Assembly (NCBI GenBank): GCA_963678585.2
Contig: CAXXGA010000001.1
Span: forward strand, 496,001-560,000
DNA: 64,000 bases
Source of the DNA: Breoghania sp963678585
GTDB taxonomy: Bacteria; Pseudomonadota; Alphaproteobacteria; Rhizobiales; Stappiaceae
Direction of reading: 5' to 3'
Shown: in pieces, positions 33,885 to 43,009 of the stretch
How positions within the stretch are numbered: position 1 is the first letter of the stretch
Layout of the letters: each line of letters starts with the position of its first letter
Program-made: the position numbers and the translations under genes
Notes under the pieces: model-generated
What the model was told of the DNA's origin: nothing
The model's database searches: none
What the model saw: only the letters and a program-made list of their open reading frames with translations

Positions 33885-34757
33885 ATGGGACGCCTCATGG
33901 AGCGATGGCTGCCGAAACTGGTGGTTTCTCCACTGTTCGCAGTCAGCCTTTTCTTCGTCTACGGCTTCATCGCCTGGACGCTCTACATCTCGTTCACCCG
34001 CTCCGGCATCCTGCCGAACTACGATCTGGCGGGACTGATCCAGTACACGCGGCTGTGGCAGACGCCGCGCTGGTACGTGGCGCTGGCGAACCTCTTCGTC
34101 TTCTCCGCACTCTTCATCGGGGTCTGCACGATCATCGGCATCATCCTCGCCATTTTGCTGGACCAGCGCATCCGGGCGGAGGGCGCGATCCGCACAGTCT
34201 TCCTCTACCCGATGGCGCTTTCCTTCATCGTCACGGGAACGGCGTGGAAGTGGATCCTCAATCCCGGCCTCGGGCTTGAAAAGGTCGTCCACGGTTTCGG
34301 CTTCACCGACTTCCGTTTCGACTGGCTGGTCAATCCGGATATGGCCATCTACACGGTGGTGATCGCGGGCGTGTGGCAATCGTCGGGCTATGCGATGGCG
34401 CTGTTTCTGGCTGGCCTTCGCTCCGTCGACGACGACGTTCTGAAGGCGGCCGCCATCGACGGAGCCGGGCCCTGGCGCACCTATACGCGCATCGTTTTGC
34501 CGAACCTGAGGCCGGTGTTCCTGTCGGTCTTCATCATTCTGGCGCACCTCTCCATCAAGAGCTTCGACCTCGTCATCGCGCTCACCAACGGCGGGCCGGG
34601 ATATGCCACCGACATGCCCGCAACCTTCATGTACGCCTTCGCCTTCCAGCGTTCCGAACTGGGGACCGCGGCGGCAAGCGCGGTGATGATGCTGGCGACG
34701 ATCCTGGCGATCATCGTTCCCTATCTCTATTCGGAACTGAGGGAGGCGAAACGATGA
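33885..34757 (+). CDS. carbohydrate ABC transporter permease (MalF/UgpA-type)
   Basis: 290-residue membrane permease with six hydrophobic segments, beginning LVVSPLFAVSLFFVYGF. The cytoplasmic EAA loop DDDVLKAAAIDGAGPWRTYTRI is clear near residue 185. Start choice: the purine-rich GGGGGGAG is only two bases from an ATG at 33876 but well placed for ATG 33885, which is preferred. Its stop overlaps the next permease start (ATGA). With its partner it forms the channel of a sugar importer. Confidence 0.9.
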   Translation: MGRLMERWLPKLVVSPLFAVSLFFVYGFIAWTLYISFTRSGILPNYDLAGLIQYTRLWQTPRWYVALANLFVFSALFIGVCTIIGIILAILLDQRIRAEGAIRTVFLYPMALSFIVTGTAWKWILNPGLGLEKVVHGFGFTDFRFDWLVNPDMAIYTVVIAGVWQSSGYAMALFLAGLRSVDDDVLKAAAIDGAGPWRTYTRIVLPNLRPVFLSVFIILAHLSIKSFDLVIALTNGGPGYATDMPATFMYAFAFQRSELGTAAASAVMMLATILAIIVPYLYSELREAKR

Positions 34758-35647
34758 GCAACGAACCGGCTCCGGGCATCGTGCGCGCAAGGGGCAGCAC
34801 GCAGATTTTCCTGCGATATCTGCTCTATGCGCTGCTCGCCCTCTTCTGCCTCTACTATCTGACACCGCTTTTCGTGATGGTGACGACGTCTCTGAAAAGC
34901 GTCGACGAGATCCGGCAGGGCTCGCTCATCGCGCTACCGCAGGCACCCAGTCTCGCCGCATGGACGAAGGCGTGGGACACGGCCTGCGTGGGCGTGCGCT
35001 GCGACGGGCTGAAGCCCTATTTCTGGAACTCCATCGTCATGGTCGTTCCCGCCGTTCTGCTGTCGTCCTTTCTCGGTGCGCTCAACGGCTACGCGCTCAC
35101 CAAGTGGCGCTTTCGCGGCGCGAACGTCATCTTCGCGCTGATGCTGTTCGGGGCCTTCATCCCGTTTCAGGTGGTGCTGCTGCCAATGGCCCGGACACTC
35201 GGCGCGCTGGGGCTGGCGGGATCGGTCTTCGGACTGATCCTCGTCCACACGGTCTATGGCCTCGCCTTTTCGACGCTGTTCTTCCGAAACTTCTTCGTCG
35301 GCGTCTCCGACAGCATCGTCAACGCGGCCAAGATCGACGGGGCGGGCTTCTTCCGCATCTTCTTCGCGATCATGATGCCGATGGCCCTTCCGGCCATGGT
35401 CGTGACCATCATCTGGCAGTTCACCCAGATCTGGAACGACTTCCTGTTCGGCGTCGCCTTCACCATCGGCGACAGCAACCCGCTGACCGTTGCGCTGAAC
35501 AACCTCGTCAACACCTCCACGGGCGTGAAGGAATACAACGTCGACATGGCAGCCGCGATCATCGCCGCGCTGCCGACGCTTCTCGTCTACATCATTGCAG
35601 GCAAATATTTCGTCCGCGGTCTGGCCGCCGGCGCTGTGAAAGAATAG
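34754..35647 (+). CDS. carbohydrate ABC transporter permease (MalG/UgpE-type)
   Basis: 297-residue permease with a first helix around LLYALLALFCLYYLTPLF and the EAA loop SDSIVNAAKIDGAGFFRIFFAI. A periplasmic segment contains two cysteines (ACVGVRCDG), which is unusual for this family and could form a disulfide. The start overlaps the preceding stop. It ends 12 bp before the ATPase. Confidence 0.92.
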   Translation: MSNEPAPGIVRARGSTQIFLRYLLYALLALFCLYYLTPLFVMVTTSLKSVDEIRQGSLIALPQAPSLAAWTKAWDTACVGVRCDGLKPYFWNSIVMVVPAVLLSSFLGALNGYALTKWRFRGANVIFALMLFGAFIPFQVVLLPMARTLGALGLAGSVFGLILVHTVYGLAFSTLFFRNFFVGVSDSIVNAAKIDGAGFFRIFFAIMMPMALPAMVVTIIWQFTQIWNDFLFGVAFTIGDSNPLTVALNNLVNTSTGVKEYNVDMAAAIIAALPTLLVYIIAGKYFVRGLAAGAVKE

Positions 35648-35659
35648 GCAACGCGAACC

Positions 35660-36766
35660 ATGGCCAGCATCAGCCTTCAAGACATCTGGAAACGCTTCTC
35701 CGGCGTGGAGGTTCTCAAGGGCATCGACCTTGAGATCGAGGACGGGGAATTCGTCGTGCTCGTCGGCCCCTCGGGCTGCGGGAAGTCCACCCTGCTCAAT
35801 CTCATCTCGGGGCTTGAGACGATCTCGTCGGGCCAGATCGTGATCGGGGACAGGACCGTCAACGACATCCCGCCGAAGGATCGCGACATCGCACTGGTGT
35901 TCCAGTCCTATGCGCTTTACCCGACCAAGACGGTGGAGGACAACATCACCTTCGGGATGCAGACCCGCAAGGTGCCGCAGGCTGAACAGAAGGCGGCGCT
36001 GGCGGAGGTCTCCGGCATGCTGCATATCGATCATCTTCTTGAGCGCAAACCCGGCCAGTTGTCGGGCGGCCAGCGCCAGCGCGTCGCCATGGGCCGGGCG
36101 CTGGTGCGCAAGCCGGAAGTGTTTCTCTTCGACGAGCCACTTTCCAATCTCGACGCCAAGCTGCGCATCGAGATGCGCACCGAGATCAAGAAGCTGCACC
36201 AGCGCCTCGGCAAGACCATCGTCTATGTGACCCACGACCAGATCGAGGCCATGACGCTGGCCAGCCGGATCGCGGTGATGGACAACGGCCATATCCGCCA
36301 GTTCGCCGATCCCAAGACGATCTATGAGGAGCCGGTCGATCTCTTCGTGGCCGGTTTCATGGGCTCGCCGCCGATGAACATGCTGCCGGGCACGCTTCTG
36401 CGCGACGGAGATCTGTTCGTCGTGCCCGACGGGGCCGGTCCGGGGCTTCGCTTCCCGTTGCCCGCAGACATCGCAGGCCGCGTCACGGCCGAAGACGGGC
36501 ACGAGGTGATGCTCGGCATGCGGCCGGAGACGATCTTTGCCGCGGGAACCGAGCTTCCCGGTCCGGACCGTTTCGTCTTCGAACGCCCTGTGGAGGTGAT
36601 CGAGCCGACGGGGCCGGACACGATGCTGGTCTTCACCATCGGGGAGACGGAGCTTTTCGCGCGCGTCCGTCCGCAGGATGCGGGTGCACAAGACGCACCG
36701 TTCCGCTTCGAGGTCGAGATGTCCAAGGCGAAGCTGTTTGACCGCAAAACGGGCTTGCGACTTTAG
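35660..36766 (+). CDS. carbohydrate ABC transporter ATPase (MalK/UgpC-type)
   Basis: 368 residues, normal for the MalK/UgpC class. Walker A is GPSGCGKST near residue 37, the signature is LSGGQRQRVAMGRAL, Walker B is LFDEPLSNLD, and the switch histidine is in THDQIEAM. The C-terminal third is the TOBE/regulatory domain with LGMRPETIF. It powers the sugar importer encoded directly upstream. The next gene (AllA-like) starts only 60 bp downstream, so they may share a transcript. Confidence 0.93.
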   Translation: MASISLQDIWKRFSGVEVLKGIDLEIEDGEFVVLVGPSGCGKSTLLNLISGLETISSGQIVIGDRTVNDIPPKDRDIALVFQSYALYPTKTVEDNITFGMQTRKVPQAEQKAALAEVSGMLHIDHLLERKPGQLSGGQRQRVAMGRALVRKPEVFLFDEPLSNLDAKLRIEMRTEIKKLHQRLGKTIVYVTHDQIEAMTLASRIAVMDNGHIRQFADPKTIYEEPVDLFVAGFMGSPPMNMLPGTLLRDGDLFVVPDGAGPGLRFPLPADIAGRVTAEDGHEVMLGMRPETIFAAGTELPGPDRFVFERPVEVIEPTGPDTMLVFTIGETELFARVRPQDAGAQDAPFRFEVEMSKAKLFDRKTGLRL

Positions 36767-36826
36767 AGGGCATCGGTGAATCTGCCGATCCTGCCCTCTT
36801 GCCCACCAGTTTGCCGAAGACCCCGC

Positions 36827-37369
36827 ATGATCAAGACACGCCCTCTCGTCCCTGAGGCCTTCGCCCCCTTCGGTCAGGTCCTGCGCAGCGGTGCGGGCGA
36901 TACGAAGATGATCCGCGACGGGCAGGTCCTCATGACCAAGACGCTCGCAGAGGTCGACCATGAGCCTGAGGGCAGCGATTTCGCCATCGACTTTCATGAC
37001 GTACCCGCGCTGTCCGGTCCGCTCGTCATACGGGAGGCGGAACGGCACCTGCAGTCGGCGCAGGTCTTCGTGCCGGTAAACGCCTCGCGCTACCTCGTTG
37101 TCGTATGGCCGGGAGACCCCGGCCCCGGCGTGGAGCCCATCGCCTTCATCGCGGGCGCGCAGGACGTGATCGTCTACAATCCCGGCACCTGGCATCACGG
37201 CATCGTGGCGCTCGACCGGCGCGCGGTGTTCACCTCGCTTTTCTGGCGGCCCAATGACGGGCGACCCGACACGATCTTCCAGACGCTGCAAGAGCCCATC
37301 AAGGTGGACTGGATGTCCATGCCCGCAGATCTCAGCGGGCGCGAAGAAAGCGCCTTCGGCGGGTGGTGA
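36827..37369 (+). CDS. AllA-family ureidoglycolate lyase-like protein
   Basis: 180-residue cupin-like protein of the ureidoglycolate lyase family, which releases urea and glyoxylate from ureidoglycolate at the end of purine/allantoin degradation. Matching features are EAFAPFGQVLRSG, the SAQVFVPVNASRYLVVV strand pair, and the signature NPGTWHHGIVAL. The C-terminus (VFTSLFWRPNDGRPDTIF) departs from typical AllA, so a related ureide may be the substrate. ATG 36827 was chosen; an upstream GTG frame is less convincing. It precedes a CodA-like deaminase, consistent with nitrogen-heterocycle catabolism. Confidence 0.78.
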   Translation: MIKTRPLVPEAFAPFGQVLRSGAGDTKMIRDGQVLMTKTLAEVDHEPEGSDFAIDFHDVPALSGPLVIREAERHLQSAQVFVPVNASRYLVVVWPGDPGPGVEPIAFIAGAQDVIVYNPGTWHHGIVALDRRAVFTSLFWRPNDGRPDTIFQTLQEPIKVDWMSMPADLSGREESAFGGW

Positions 37370-37576
37370 AACCTCACCCTCGCCCGCTGACCGGCAGAAG
37401 CTGAGTCGTTTTCTCCCCAACCATCTGCGCGAACGTCGTCGGATGACGCTGCGGATTCACCGTCTCGGCGAAATGCCGGAACGTGCAGACATCGTCACAC
37501 TTGATCTGGCGGCGGGTATTGGGGAAAACGAGTGCCACAGGCGCTTCCACGCCCCTCCCCAATCCGGAACGGTTTC

Positions 37577-38872
37577 ATGGTCGATCTTCTCATTCGCAAC
37601 GCCAACCTGCCCGACGGGCGGGAGGGCATGGACATTGCTGTCACGAACGGCCTCATCACCGCCGTCGAACATGACATTCCCACCGAGGCGGGAAGCGTGG
37701 TGGAAGCCGACCGGTGCCTCGTCACCCCGCCCTTCGTCGACCCGCATTTCCACATGGATGCGACCCTGTCTCTCGGGCTGCCGCGGATGAACGTCTCCGG
37801 CACCTTGCTTGAGGGTATTTCGCTGTGGGGCGAGCTGCGCCCCATGCTGAGCCGGGAAGCGGTGGTCGAACGCGCACTCAAATATTGCGATCTCGCTGTC
37901 TCGCAGGGGCTTCTGGCCATCCGCTCGCATGTGGACGTATCCGATCCGAAGCTCGTCACCGTGGAAGCGCTGCTTGAGGTTCGCGAGAAGGTCGCGCCCT
38001 ATATCGACCTGCAGCTCGTCGCCTTCCCGCAGGACGGCTACTACCGCTGCCCGGAGGCTGCCGATGCGCTGACCCGCGCGCTCGATATGGGCGTCGACGT
38101 GGTGGGCGGCATCCCGCATTTCGAGCGCACCATGGAAGAGGGCCGCAAGTCGGTGGAGGCGCTGTGCCGGATCGCGGCGGAACGCGGGCTTCGCGTCGAT
38201 ATGCATTGCGACGAGAGCGACGATCCAATGTCGCGCCACATCGAAACGCTGACGGCGGAAACCGTGCGCCACGGACTTCAGGGCCGGGTGGCCGGTTCGC
38301 ACCTCACCTCCATGCACTCCATGGACAACTACTACGTCTCCAAGCTCATCCCGCTGATGGCGGAGGCGCAGATACACGCCATCCCGAACCCGCTCATCAA
38401 CATCATGCTTCAGGGGCGGCACGACACCTACCCCAAGCGCCGCGGCATGACCCGTGTGCGCGAACTGATGGAAGCCGGGATCAACGTCGCCTTCGGCCAC
38501 GACTGCGTGATGGACCCCTGGTACTCGATGGGCTCCGGCGACATGCTGGAAGTCGCCCATATGGCGGTTCACGTGGGGCAGATGGCTTCCATGGAGGATC
38601 GCCGCAAGCTCTTCGACGCCGTCACGGTCAACTCCGCCCGCGTCATGGGACTTGAAGGCTACGGACTGGAGCCGGGCTGCAACGCCGACATGGTGATCCT
38701 GCAGGCGCGCGATCCGCTGGAGGCCCTGCGCCTTAAGGCGACGCGGCTGGCGGTGATCAGACGTGGCAAGCTGATTGCCAGAACACTGCCGCGGGTGGCC
38801 AGCCTCAACATTCCCGGGAGGCCGGATATGGTCGACCCTGCAAGTTACGCCCCTGGCGCGGGCGACGAATAG
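37577..38872 (+). CDS. CodA-like cytosine/aminopyrimidine deaminase
   Basis: 431-residue amidohydrolase aligning by eye over its whole length with E. coli cytosine deaminase. Metal and catalytic residues are conserved: His57 and His59 (DPHFHMD), Gln152 (AFPQDG), His210 and Glu213 (MHCDE), His242 and Asp309 (GHDCVMDPW), plus Trp315. The residue after the metal-ligand Asp, Asp314 in E. coli, is Cys310 here. That position sits near C5 of the ring and affects specificity. Substrates could be 5-methylcytosine, isoguanine or another aminopyrimidine. It lies between AllA-like and BMP-transporter genes. Confidence 0.88.
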   Translation: MVDLLIRNANLPDGREGMDIAVTNGLITAVEHDIPTEAGSVVEADRCLVTPPFVDPHFHMDATLSLGLPRMNVSGTLLEGISLWGELRPMLSREAVVERALKYCDLAVSQGLLAIRSHVDVSDPKLVTVEALLEVREKVAPYIDLQLVAFPQDGYYRCPEAADALTRALDMGVDVVGGIPHFERTMEEGRKSVEALCRIAAERGLRVDMHCDESDDPMSRHIETLTAETVRHGLQGRVAGSHLTSMHSMDNYYVSKLIPLMAEAQIHAIPNPLINIMLQGRHDTYPKRRGMTRVRELMEAGINVAFGHDCVMDPWYSMGSGDMLEVAHMAVHVGQMASMEDRRKLFDAVTVNSARVMGLEGYGLEPGCNADMVILQARDPLEALRLKATRLAVIRRGKLIARTLPRVASLNIPGRPDMVDPASYAPGAGDE

Positions 38873-38924
38873 CCGCCGCTTTCTGCGGCGATCTCGCTGT
38901 GCATGACGCTTTTCTATGCAGTGG

Positions 38925-38958
38925 CTTGACTTGACAAATTTTTGAGCAACCGGTCAAG
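38925..38958. promoter_or_regulatory. operator/promoter candidate before BMP transporter operon
   Basis: CTTGAC occurs twice, sharing one base (38925-38930 and 38930-38935), with an inverted copy GTCAAG at 38953-38958. TTGACA at 38931 is a perfect -35 hexamer. The arrangement lies 57 bp before the receptor start, in AT-richer DNA. No clear -10 is seen at 17 bp. Confidence 0.45.
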
Positions 38959-39014
38959 ATCACGCTCGACAACAGGCGGCCAGAAGGTCCGCCGCAAACC
39001 GGGGAAATAGGGAT

Positions 39015-40016
39015 ATGGCGATCCTGAATTCAATGACACGCCGCCGCGTACTTGCGGCCGGTGCAGCACTTGGCGCAGGCCTTGCGGTGACCGTTGCCGG
39101 TCACGGCGCAGCCTTTGCCGCCGACGTTCTCAAGGTTGCGGGCATTCATGCCTCGCCGGTGGAGAACGCCTGGAACTCGCGTCTTCACGAAGCTCTGCTG
39201 GCAGCCGCGAAGGACGGTGTCATCGAGTATGAATTCTCCGAAGGCATTTCCGGCACTGACTACCCGCGCGCCATGCGCGAATATGCGGAAAAGGGCGTCG
39301 ATCTGGTGATCGGCGAATCCTATGCGGTCGAACGCGAAGCGCGTCAGGTCGCCAAGGACTATCCGAACGTGGCCTTCGTGATGGGCTCCTCGGGCGAGGC
39401 CTCCGGCGACAATTTCGGCGTCTTCGGCACGTGGAACCACGACGGCGCGTATCTCGCGGGCATGCTGGCCGGCAAGATGACGAAGACCAACATCGTCGGC
39501 TCCGTCGGCGCGATCCCGATCCCGGAAGTCAATCAGCTCATCAACGCCTTCAATGCGGGCGTGAAGGAAGTGAACCCGGAAGCCAAGACGCTCGTCTCCT
39601 TCATCGGCACCTTCTTCGATCCCCCGAAGGCGCGTGAAGCGGGTCTTGCCGAAATCGACGCGGGCGCGGATATCCTGTTCGGCGAGCGCATCGGCACGGC
39701 GGATGCCGCCAAGGAGCGCGGCATCAAGGCCGTCGGCTCGCTGATCGACTACACCGACCGCTATCCCGACACCGTCTTCGCCAATGCCATGTGGTACTTC
39801 CGCCCGATCCTCGATGCGGCCATCGCGGACGTGAAGGCCGGCAAGCCGGTCGGCAAGAACTACACCGCCTACGGCCTGATGAAGGACGGTGGTTCCGACA
39901 TCGTCTACACCAAGGGCGTTGCGCCTGCAGATGCCGAAGCGGCGATGGAGAAGCGCCGCGCCGAGATCAAGGCCGGCACCTTCGAGGTTCCGCGCGACAT
40001 CAGCGAACCGAAGTAA
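39015..40016 (+). CDS. BMP-family ABC transporter substrate-binding protein
   Basis: 333-residue periplasmic receptor of the basic membrane protein (PnrA/BMP) family, which binds purine and pyrimidine nucleosides or related bases. The N-terminus has a twin-arginine pattern (TRRRVLAAG) followed by a hydrophobic core and cleavage near AFA-A (about residue 35), so Tat export is likely. BMP features include SEGISGTDYPRAMREYAEKG, VIGESY, and GSVGAIPIPEVN. The operon continues with an amidase, a fused ATPase and two permeases. With the CodA- and AllA-like enzymes upstream, the ligand is probably a nucleobase or ureide. Confidence 0.9.
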   Translation: MAILNSMTRRRVLAAGAALGAGLAVTVAGHGAAFAADVLKVAGIHASPVENAWNSRLHEALLAAAKDGVIEYEFSEGISGTDYPRAMREYAEKGVDLVIGESYAVEREARQVAKDYPNVAFVMGSSGEASGDNFGVFGTWNHDGAYLAGMLAGKMTKTNIVGSVGAIPIPEVNQLINAFNAGVKEVNPEAKTLVSFIGTFFDPPKAREAGLAEIDAGADILFGERIGTADAAKERGIKAVGSLIDYTDRYPDTVFANAMWYFRPILDAAIADVKAGKPVGKNYTAYGLMKDGGSDIVYTKGVAPADAEAAMEKRRAEIKAGTFEVPRDISEPK

Positions 40017-40052
40017 GACACAGCCGTTTGAGGCTTGAGGGTCACTGAGACC

Positions 40053-41486
40053 ATGACAACACAGAACGACGCGATGGCCCTTGCCGAGGCCATCGCGTCT
40101 TCACGTGTAAGCGCGCTTGAAGCCATGGAGGCATCCCTTCAGGCTGCGCGCGAGCACGCGGATCTCGGCGCAATCGACGTGCTCGTGCCCGAACTGGGCC
40201 TTGCCCGCGCAGACGCGCTGGAAGAGGAGCGTCACGACAATCCCGAACGATTTGCCGCCCGCCCCTTTGCAGGCGTCCCGACGCTCGCCAAGGATCTGGG
40301 CAGCCCCTTTGCCGGAATTCCCGGTGCCGCCGGTTCCAACGCACTGCGCGGCCTATCCGACGGAAGTGCGGATTCCGAGTTCGCACGGCGTGTGCGCGAG
40401 ACGGGCCTCGTGCCCTTCGGCAACACGCTGGTGCCGGAATTCGGCATGTCCGTTTCCACCGAACCTCTGGGCCGTGCGCCGACGCGCAATCCGCTCGACC
40501 CCACCCGCACGGCGGGCGGCTCGTCCGGCGGATCCGCGAGCGCGGTCGCTTCCGGCATCGTCGCCATCGCGCACGCCACCGACGCCGGTGGCTCCATCCG
40601 AATTCCCGCCGCCTGTTGCGGCCTCATCGGGCTGAAGCCCTCGCGCGGGGTCATGCCCGGCGCACCCGATTTCCGCAACCATCTGGGCGGGCTGGCGGCC
40701 GAGCTTGCCGTCTGCCGCTCCATCCGCGATGCGCGCCTTGCCTTCGATCATCTGGTGGGAGACGCCCGCGGCCCCGCACCGGAACCCGTGATCGAGCAGA
40801 CCTGGAGCAGGTTCGCAAGCAACGAGCCGCGCACCATCGGGCTCATCACCGACTGCGGGCCTTATGCGATTTCCGCCGCGCGCGCCGATGCGGTCGCAAG
40901 CACGGCGGCGCTTCTGGAAGGCGCGGGCCATCGAATCGTCGATCTGCCCTTTACCCGGATCGCCGGGCTGGTGGAGACGGGCCGCAAGGCGTTCGACCGG
41001 ATCATCTGCGCCTTCACGGCGGCCATGTTTGCACAAGGCACGCTCGATGAAGGCAAGATCGAGCCGCTGACCCGCGCCGCCCTTGCCCGCGGACGGGCCA
41101 TGCCCGCGCATGAACTGTGGAGCGCGATGCAAGAAGGCGTGCTTGCCGCCCATGCGATGTGGCAGATCTTCGACGAGGTCGATACTGTGCTCGCACCGAT
41201 GCTGGCGGATGCACCGCCGCATCTCGGCGCCTTTCCGACAGATCACGACGACGTCCAAGCGCATTGGGACCGCATGACCGCTTTTGCCCCGCTCGCCTCT
41301 CTGGCCAACATCACCGGCGTGCCTGCGCTCAGCATGCCCGTGGGCGCAGATGGCGACGGGCTGCCGCTTCCCGTGCAACTCCTCGCCCCGATGGGAGCCG
41401 ACCGCCGCCTTCTCTCGCTTGGCGCAACGCTTGAGGCGCTCAGCCCGTGGACCCACCGCTTCCCCGTCGCGGGGCTTGCCTCATGA
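40053..41486 (+). CDS. amidase (amidase signature family)
   Basis: 477-residue Ser-cisSer-Lys amidohydrolase. The catalytic Lys is in TLAKDLG near residue 83. The glycine/serine-rich signature TAGGSSGGSASAVASG carries the cis-Ser, and HATDAGGSIRIPAACCG carries the nucleophile. Unusually it is inserted between the receptor and ATPase genes of the BMP transporter, and its stop overlaps the ATPase start (ATGA). That arrangement suggests it hydrolyses the imported compound or a product, for example a ureido or carbamoyl amide. The exact substrate cannot be read. Confidence 0.88.
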   Translation: MTTQNDAMALAEAIASSRVSALEAMEASLQAAREHADLGAIDVLVPELGLARADALEEERHDNPERFAARPFAGVPTLAKDLGSPFAGIPGAAGSNALRGLSDGSADSEFARRVRETGLVPFGNTLVPEFGMSVSTEPLGRAPTRNPLDPTRTAGGSSGGSASAVASGIVAIAHATDAGGSIRIPAACCGLIGLKPSRGVMPGAPDFRNHLGGLAAELAVCRSIRDARLAFDHLVGDARGPAPEPVIEQTWSRFASNEPRTIGLITDCGPYAISAARADAVASTAALLEGAGHRIVDLPFTRIAGLVETGRKAFDRIICAFTAAMFAQGTLDEGKIEPLTRAALARGRAMPAHELWSAMQEGVLAAHAMWQIFDEVDTVLAPMLADAPPHLGAFPTDHDDVQAHWDRMTAFAPLASLANITGVPALSMPVGADGDGLPLPVQLLAPMGADRRLLSLGATLEALSPWTHRFPVAGLAS

Positions 41487-43009
41487 GCGATACGCCCGTC
41501 CTGCGCCTTTCCAATATCTCCAAGACCTTCGGCACGACGGTGGCCAACGATGCCGTCTCCATCGATCTTGCCCATGGCGAGGTGCTGGCGCTTCTGGGTG
41601 AGAACGGAGCGGGCAAGACGACGCTGATGTCGATCCTCTTCGGCCACTACACGCCCGATACGGGCACGGTGGAGGTGGAGGGTCGGGAGCTGCCGCCGGG
41701 CCGCCCGAGGGCTGCCATCGATGCGGGCGTCGGCATGGTTCACCAGCACTTCTCGCTGGCGCCGAACCTGACGGTTCTGGAAAACGTCATGACCGGAACG
41801 CAGAGCCTCGTAAAGCTGCGCTCCGACACGAAAACCGCGCGCGCGAAACTTGCCGAACTGGCCGACCGCTTCGGTCTCGCGGTCGATCCGGATGCGCGAC
41901 TCGGCGACCTTTCCGTCGGCGAGCAGCAGCGCGTGGAAATTCTCAAGGCGCTCTATAACGACGCGAAGATCCTGATCCTCGACGAGCCGACCGCCGTGCT
42001 CACCAATGTGGAGGCCGAACGGCTTTTCGCCACCCTGCGGGAGATGGCGCGCCAGGGCCTGTCGCTGATCTTCATCTCGCACAAGCTGCACGAGGTGATC
42101 GCAGCCGCCGACCGCGTCGTCGTCCTGCGCGGCGGCAAGGTGGTGGCCGAGAGGCAGGCCTCTGAGACCACCAAGGACGAGCTGGCGGAACTGATGGTGG
42201 GCCGCCGCATCGCGCGGCCCAAGCGCGAGGCGGGCAAGCCCGGTGCGATGGTTCTGGAAGCCATCGGCGCATCGCTCACCGTTGATGACGTCGCCCGGCT
42301 GACCGACCTGAATTTCAAGCTCCATGCGGGCGAAACGCTCGGCATCATCGGCGTTTCCGGCAATGGGCAGGCCCAGCTCGCCCAGATGGTTTCCGGCCTC
42401 GCCACCCCCACCGAAGGCGAGCTGCGGCTCTTCGACGAGCCGATCACCGAGGGCGTGGCAGCCCTCGTTGAGGCCGGGGTCGGGCGCATTCCCGAAGACC
42501 GCAATTCCGAAGGGGCCATCGGCGAGATGACCCTTTGGGAGAACGCGATCCTTGAGCGGGTCAGAAGCCCGCGGTTTTCGAAGAACGGCCTCGTCAACCG
42601 GCAAGCGGCGCGCGCCTTCGCCAATACGATCATCGAGGAATTCGACGTGCGCGGCGGGGTGCCCGACCGACGCACGCGGCTTCTTTCCGGCGGCAACATG
42701 CAAAAGCTCATCCTCGGGCGGAACCTGCACGATGCGCCGAAGCTGCTCATCGCCGCCCAACCCACGCGCGGGTTGGATGAAGGCGCGATTGCCGCCGTCC
42801 ATACCCGAATTCTGGAAGCACGCAACAATGGCGCAGCGGTTCTGCTGATCTCGGAGGATCTGGAAGAGGTGATCAATCTGGCCGACCGCATCCAGGCCAT
42901 CGTCAAGGGACGGCTTTCCCCGCCGCTTGCAGCCGAAGAAGCGGATGCGCGCAAGCTCGGCCTGATGATGGCGGGCGACTGGAGCAAGGAGGTCGTCCAT
43001 GCGTCTTGA
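41483..43009 (+). CDS. ABC transporter ATPase, BMP/nucleoside type (two nucleotide-binding domains)
   Basis: 508-residue fused ATPase like RbsA/NupO. The first domain has Walker A GENGAGKTTLMS, signature LSVGEQQRVEILKAL and Walker B ILILDEPTAVL. The second has a degenerate Walker A (GVSGNGQAQLAQ), signature LSGGNMQKLILGRNL and a modified Walker B (LLIAAQPTRGLD), as usual for this family. It overlaps the amidase stop at its 5' end and the permease start by 11 bases at its 3' end. Confidence 0.93.
   Translation: MSDTPVLRLSNISKTFGTTVANDAVSIDLAHGEVLALLGENGAGKTTLMSILFGHYTPDTGTVEVEGRELPPGRPRAAIDAGVGMVHQHFSLAPNLTVLENVMTGTQSLVKLRSDTKTARAKLAELADRFGLAVDPDARLGDLSVGEQQRVEILKALYNDAKILILDEPTAVLTNVEAERLFATLREMARQGLSLIFISHKLHEVIAAADRVVVLRGGKVVAERQASETTKDELAELMVGRRIARPKREAGKPGAMVLEAIGASLTVDDVARLTDLNFKLHAGETLGIIGVSGNGQAQLAQMVSGLATPTEGELRLFDEPITEGVAALVEAGVGRIPEDRNSEGAIGEMTLWENAILERVRSPRFSKNGLVNRQAARAFANTIIEEFDVRGGVPDRRTRLLSGGNMQKLILGRNLHDAPKLLIAAQPTRGLDEGAIAAVHTRILEARNNGAAVLLISEDLEEVINLADRIQAIVKGRLSPPLAAEEADARKLGLMMAGDWSKEVVHAS

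Noticed and set aside
34934..37420. 828-codon open frame on the minus strand
   Set aside because: It is antisense to the sugar permease, ATPase and AllA-like genes, all of which have clear families. Its composition is typical antisense noise.
37370..37576. Possible small gene (starting MTLRIHRLGEM) before the CodA-like gene
   Set aside because: The frame runs on into the CodA-like gene out of frame, and neither strand gives a recognisable product. It is more likely leader sequence.
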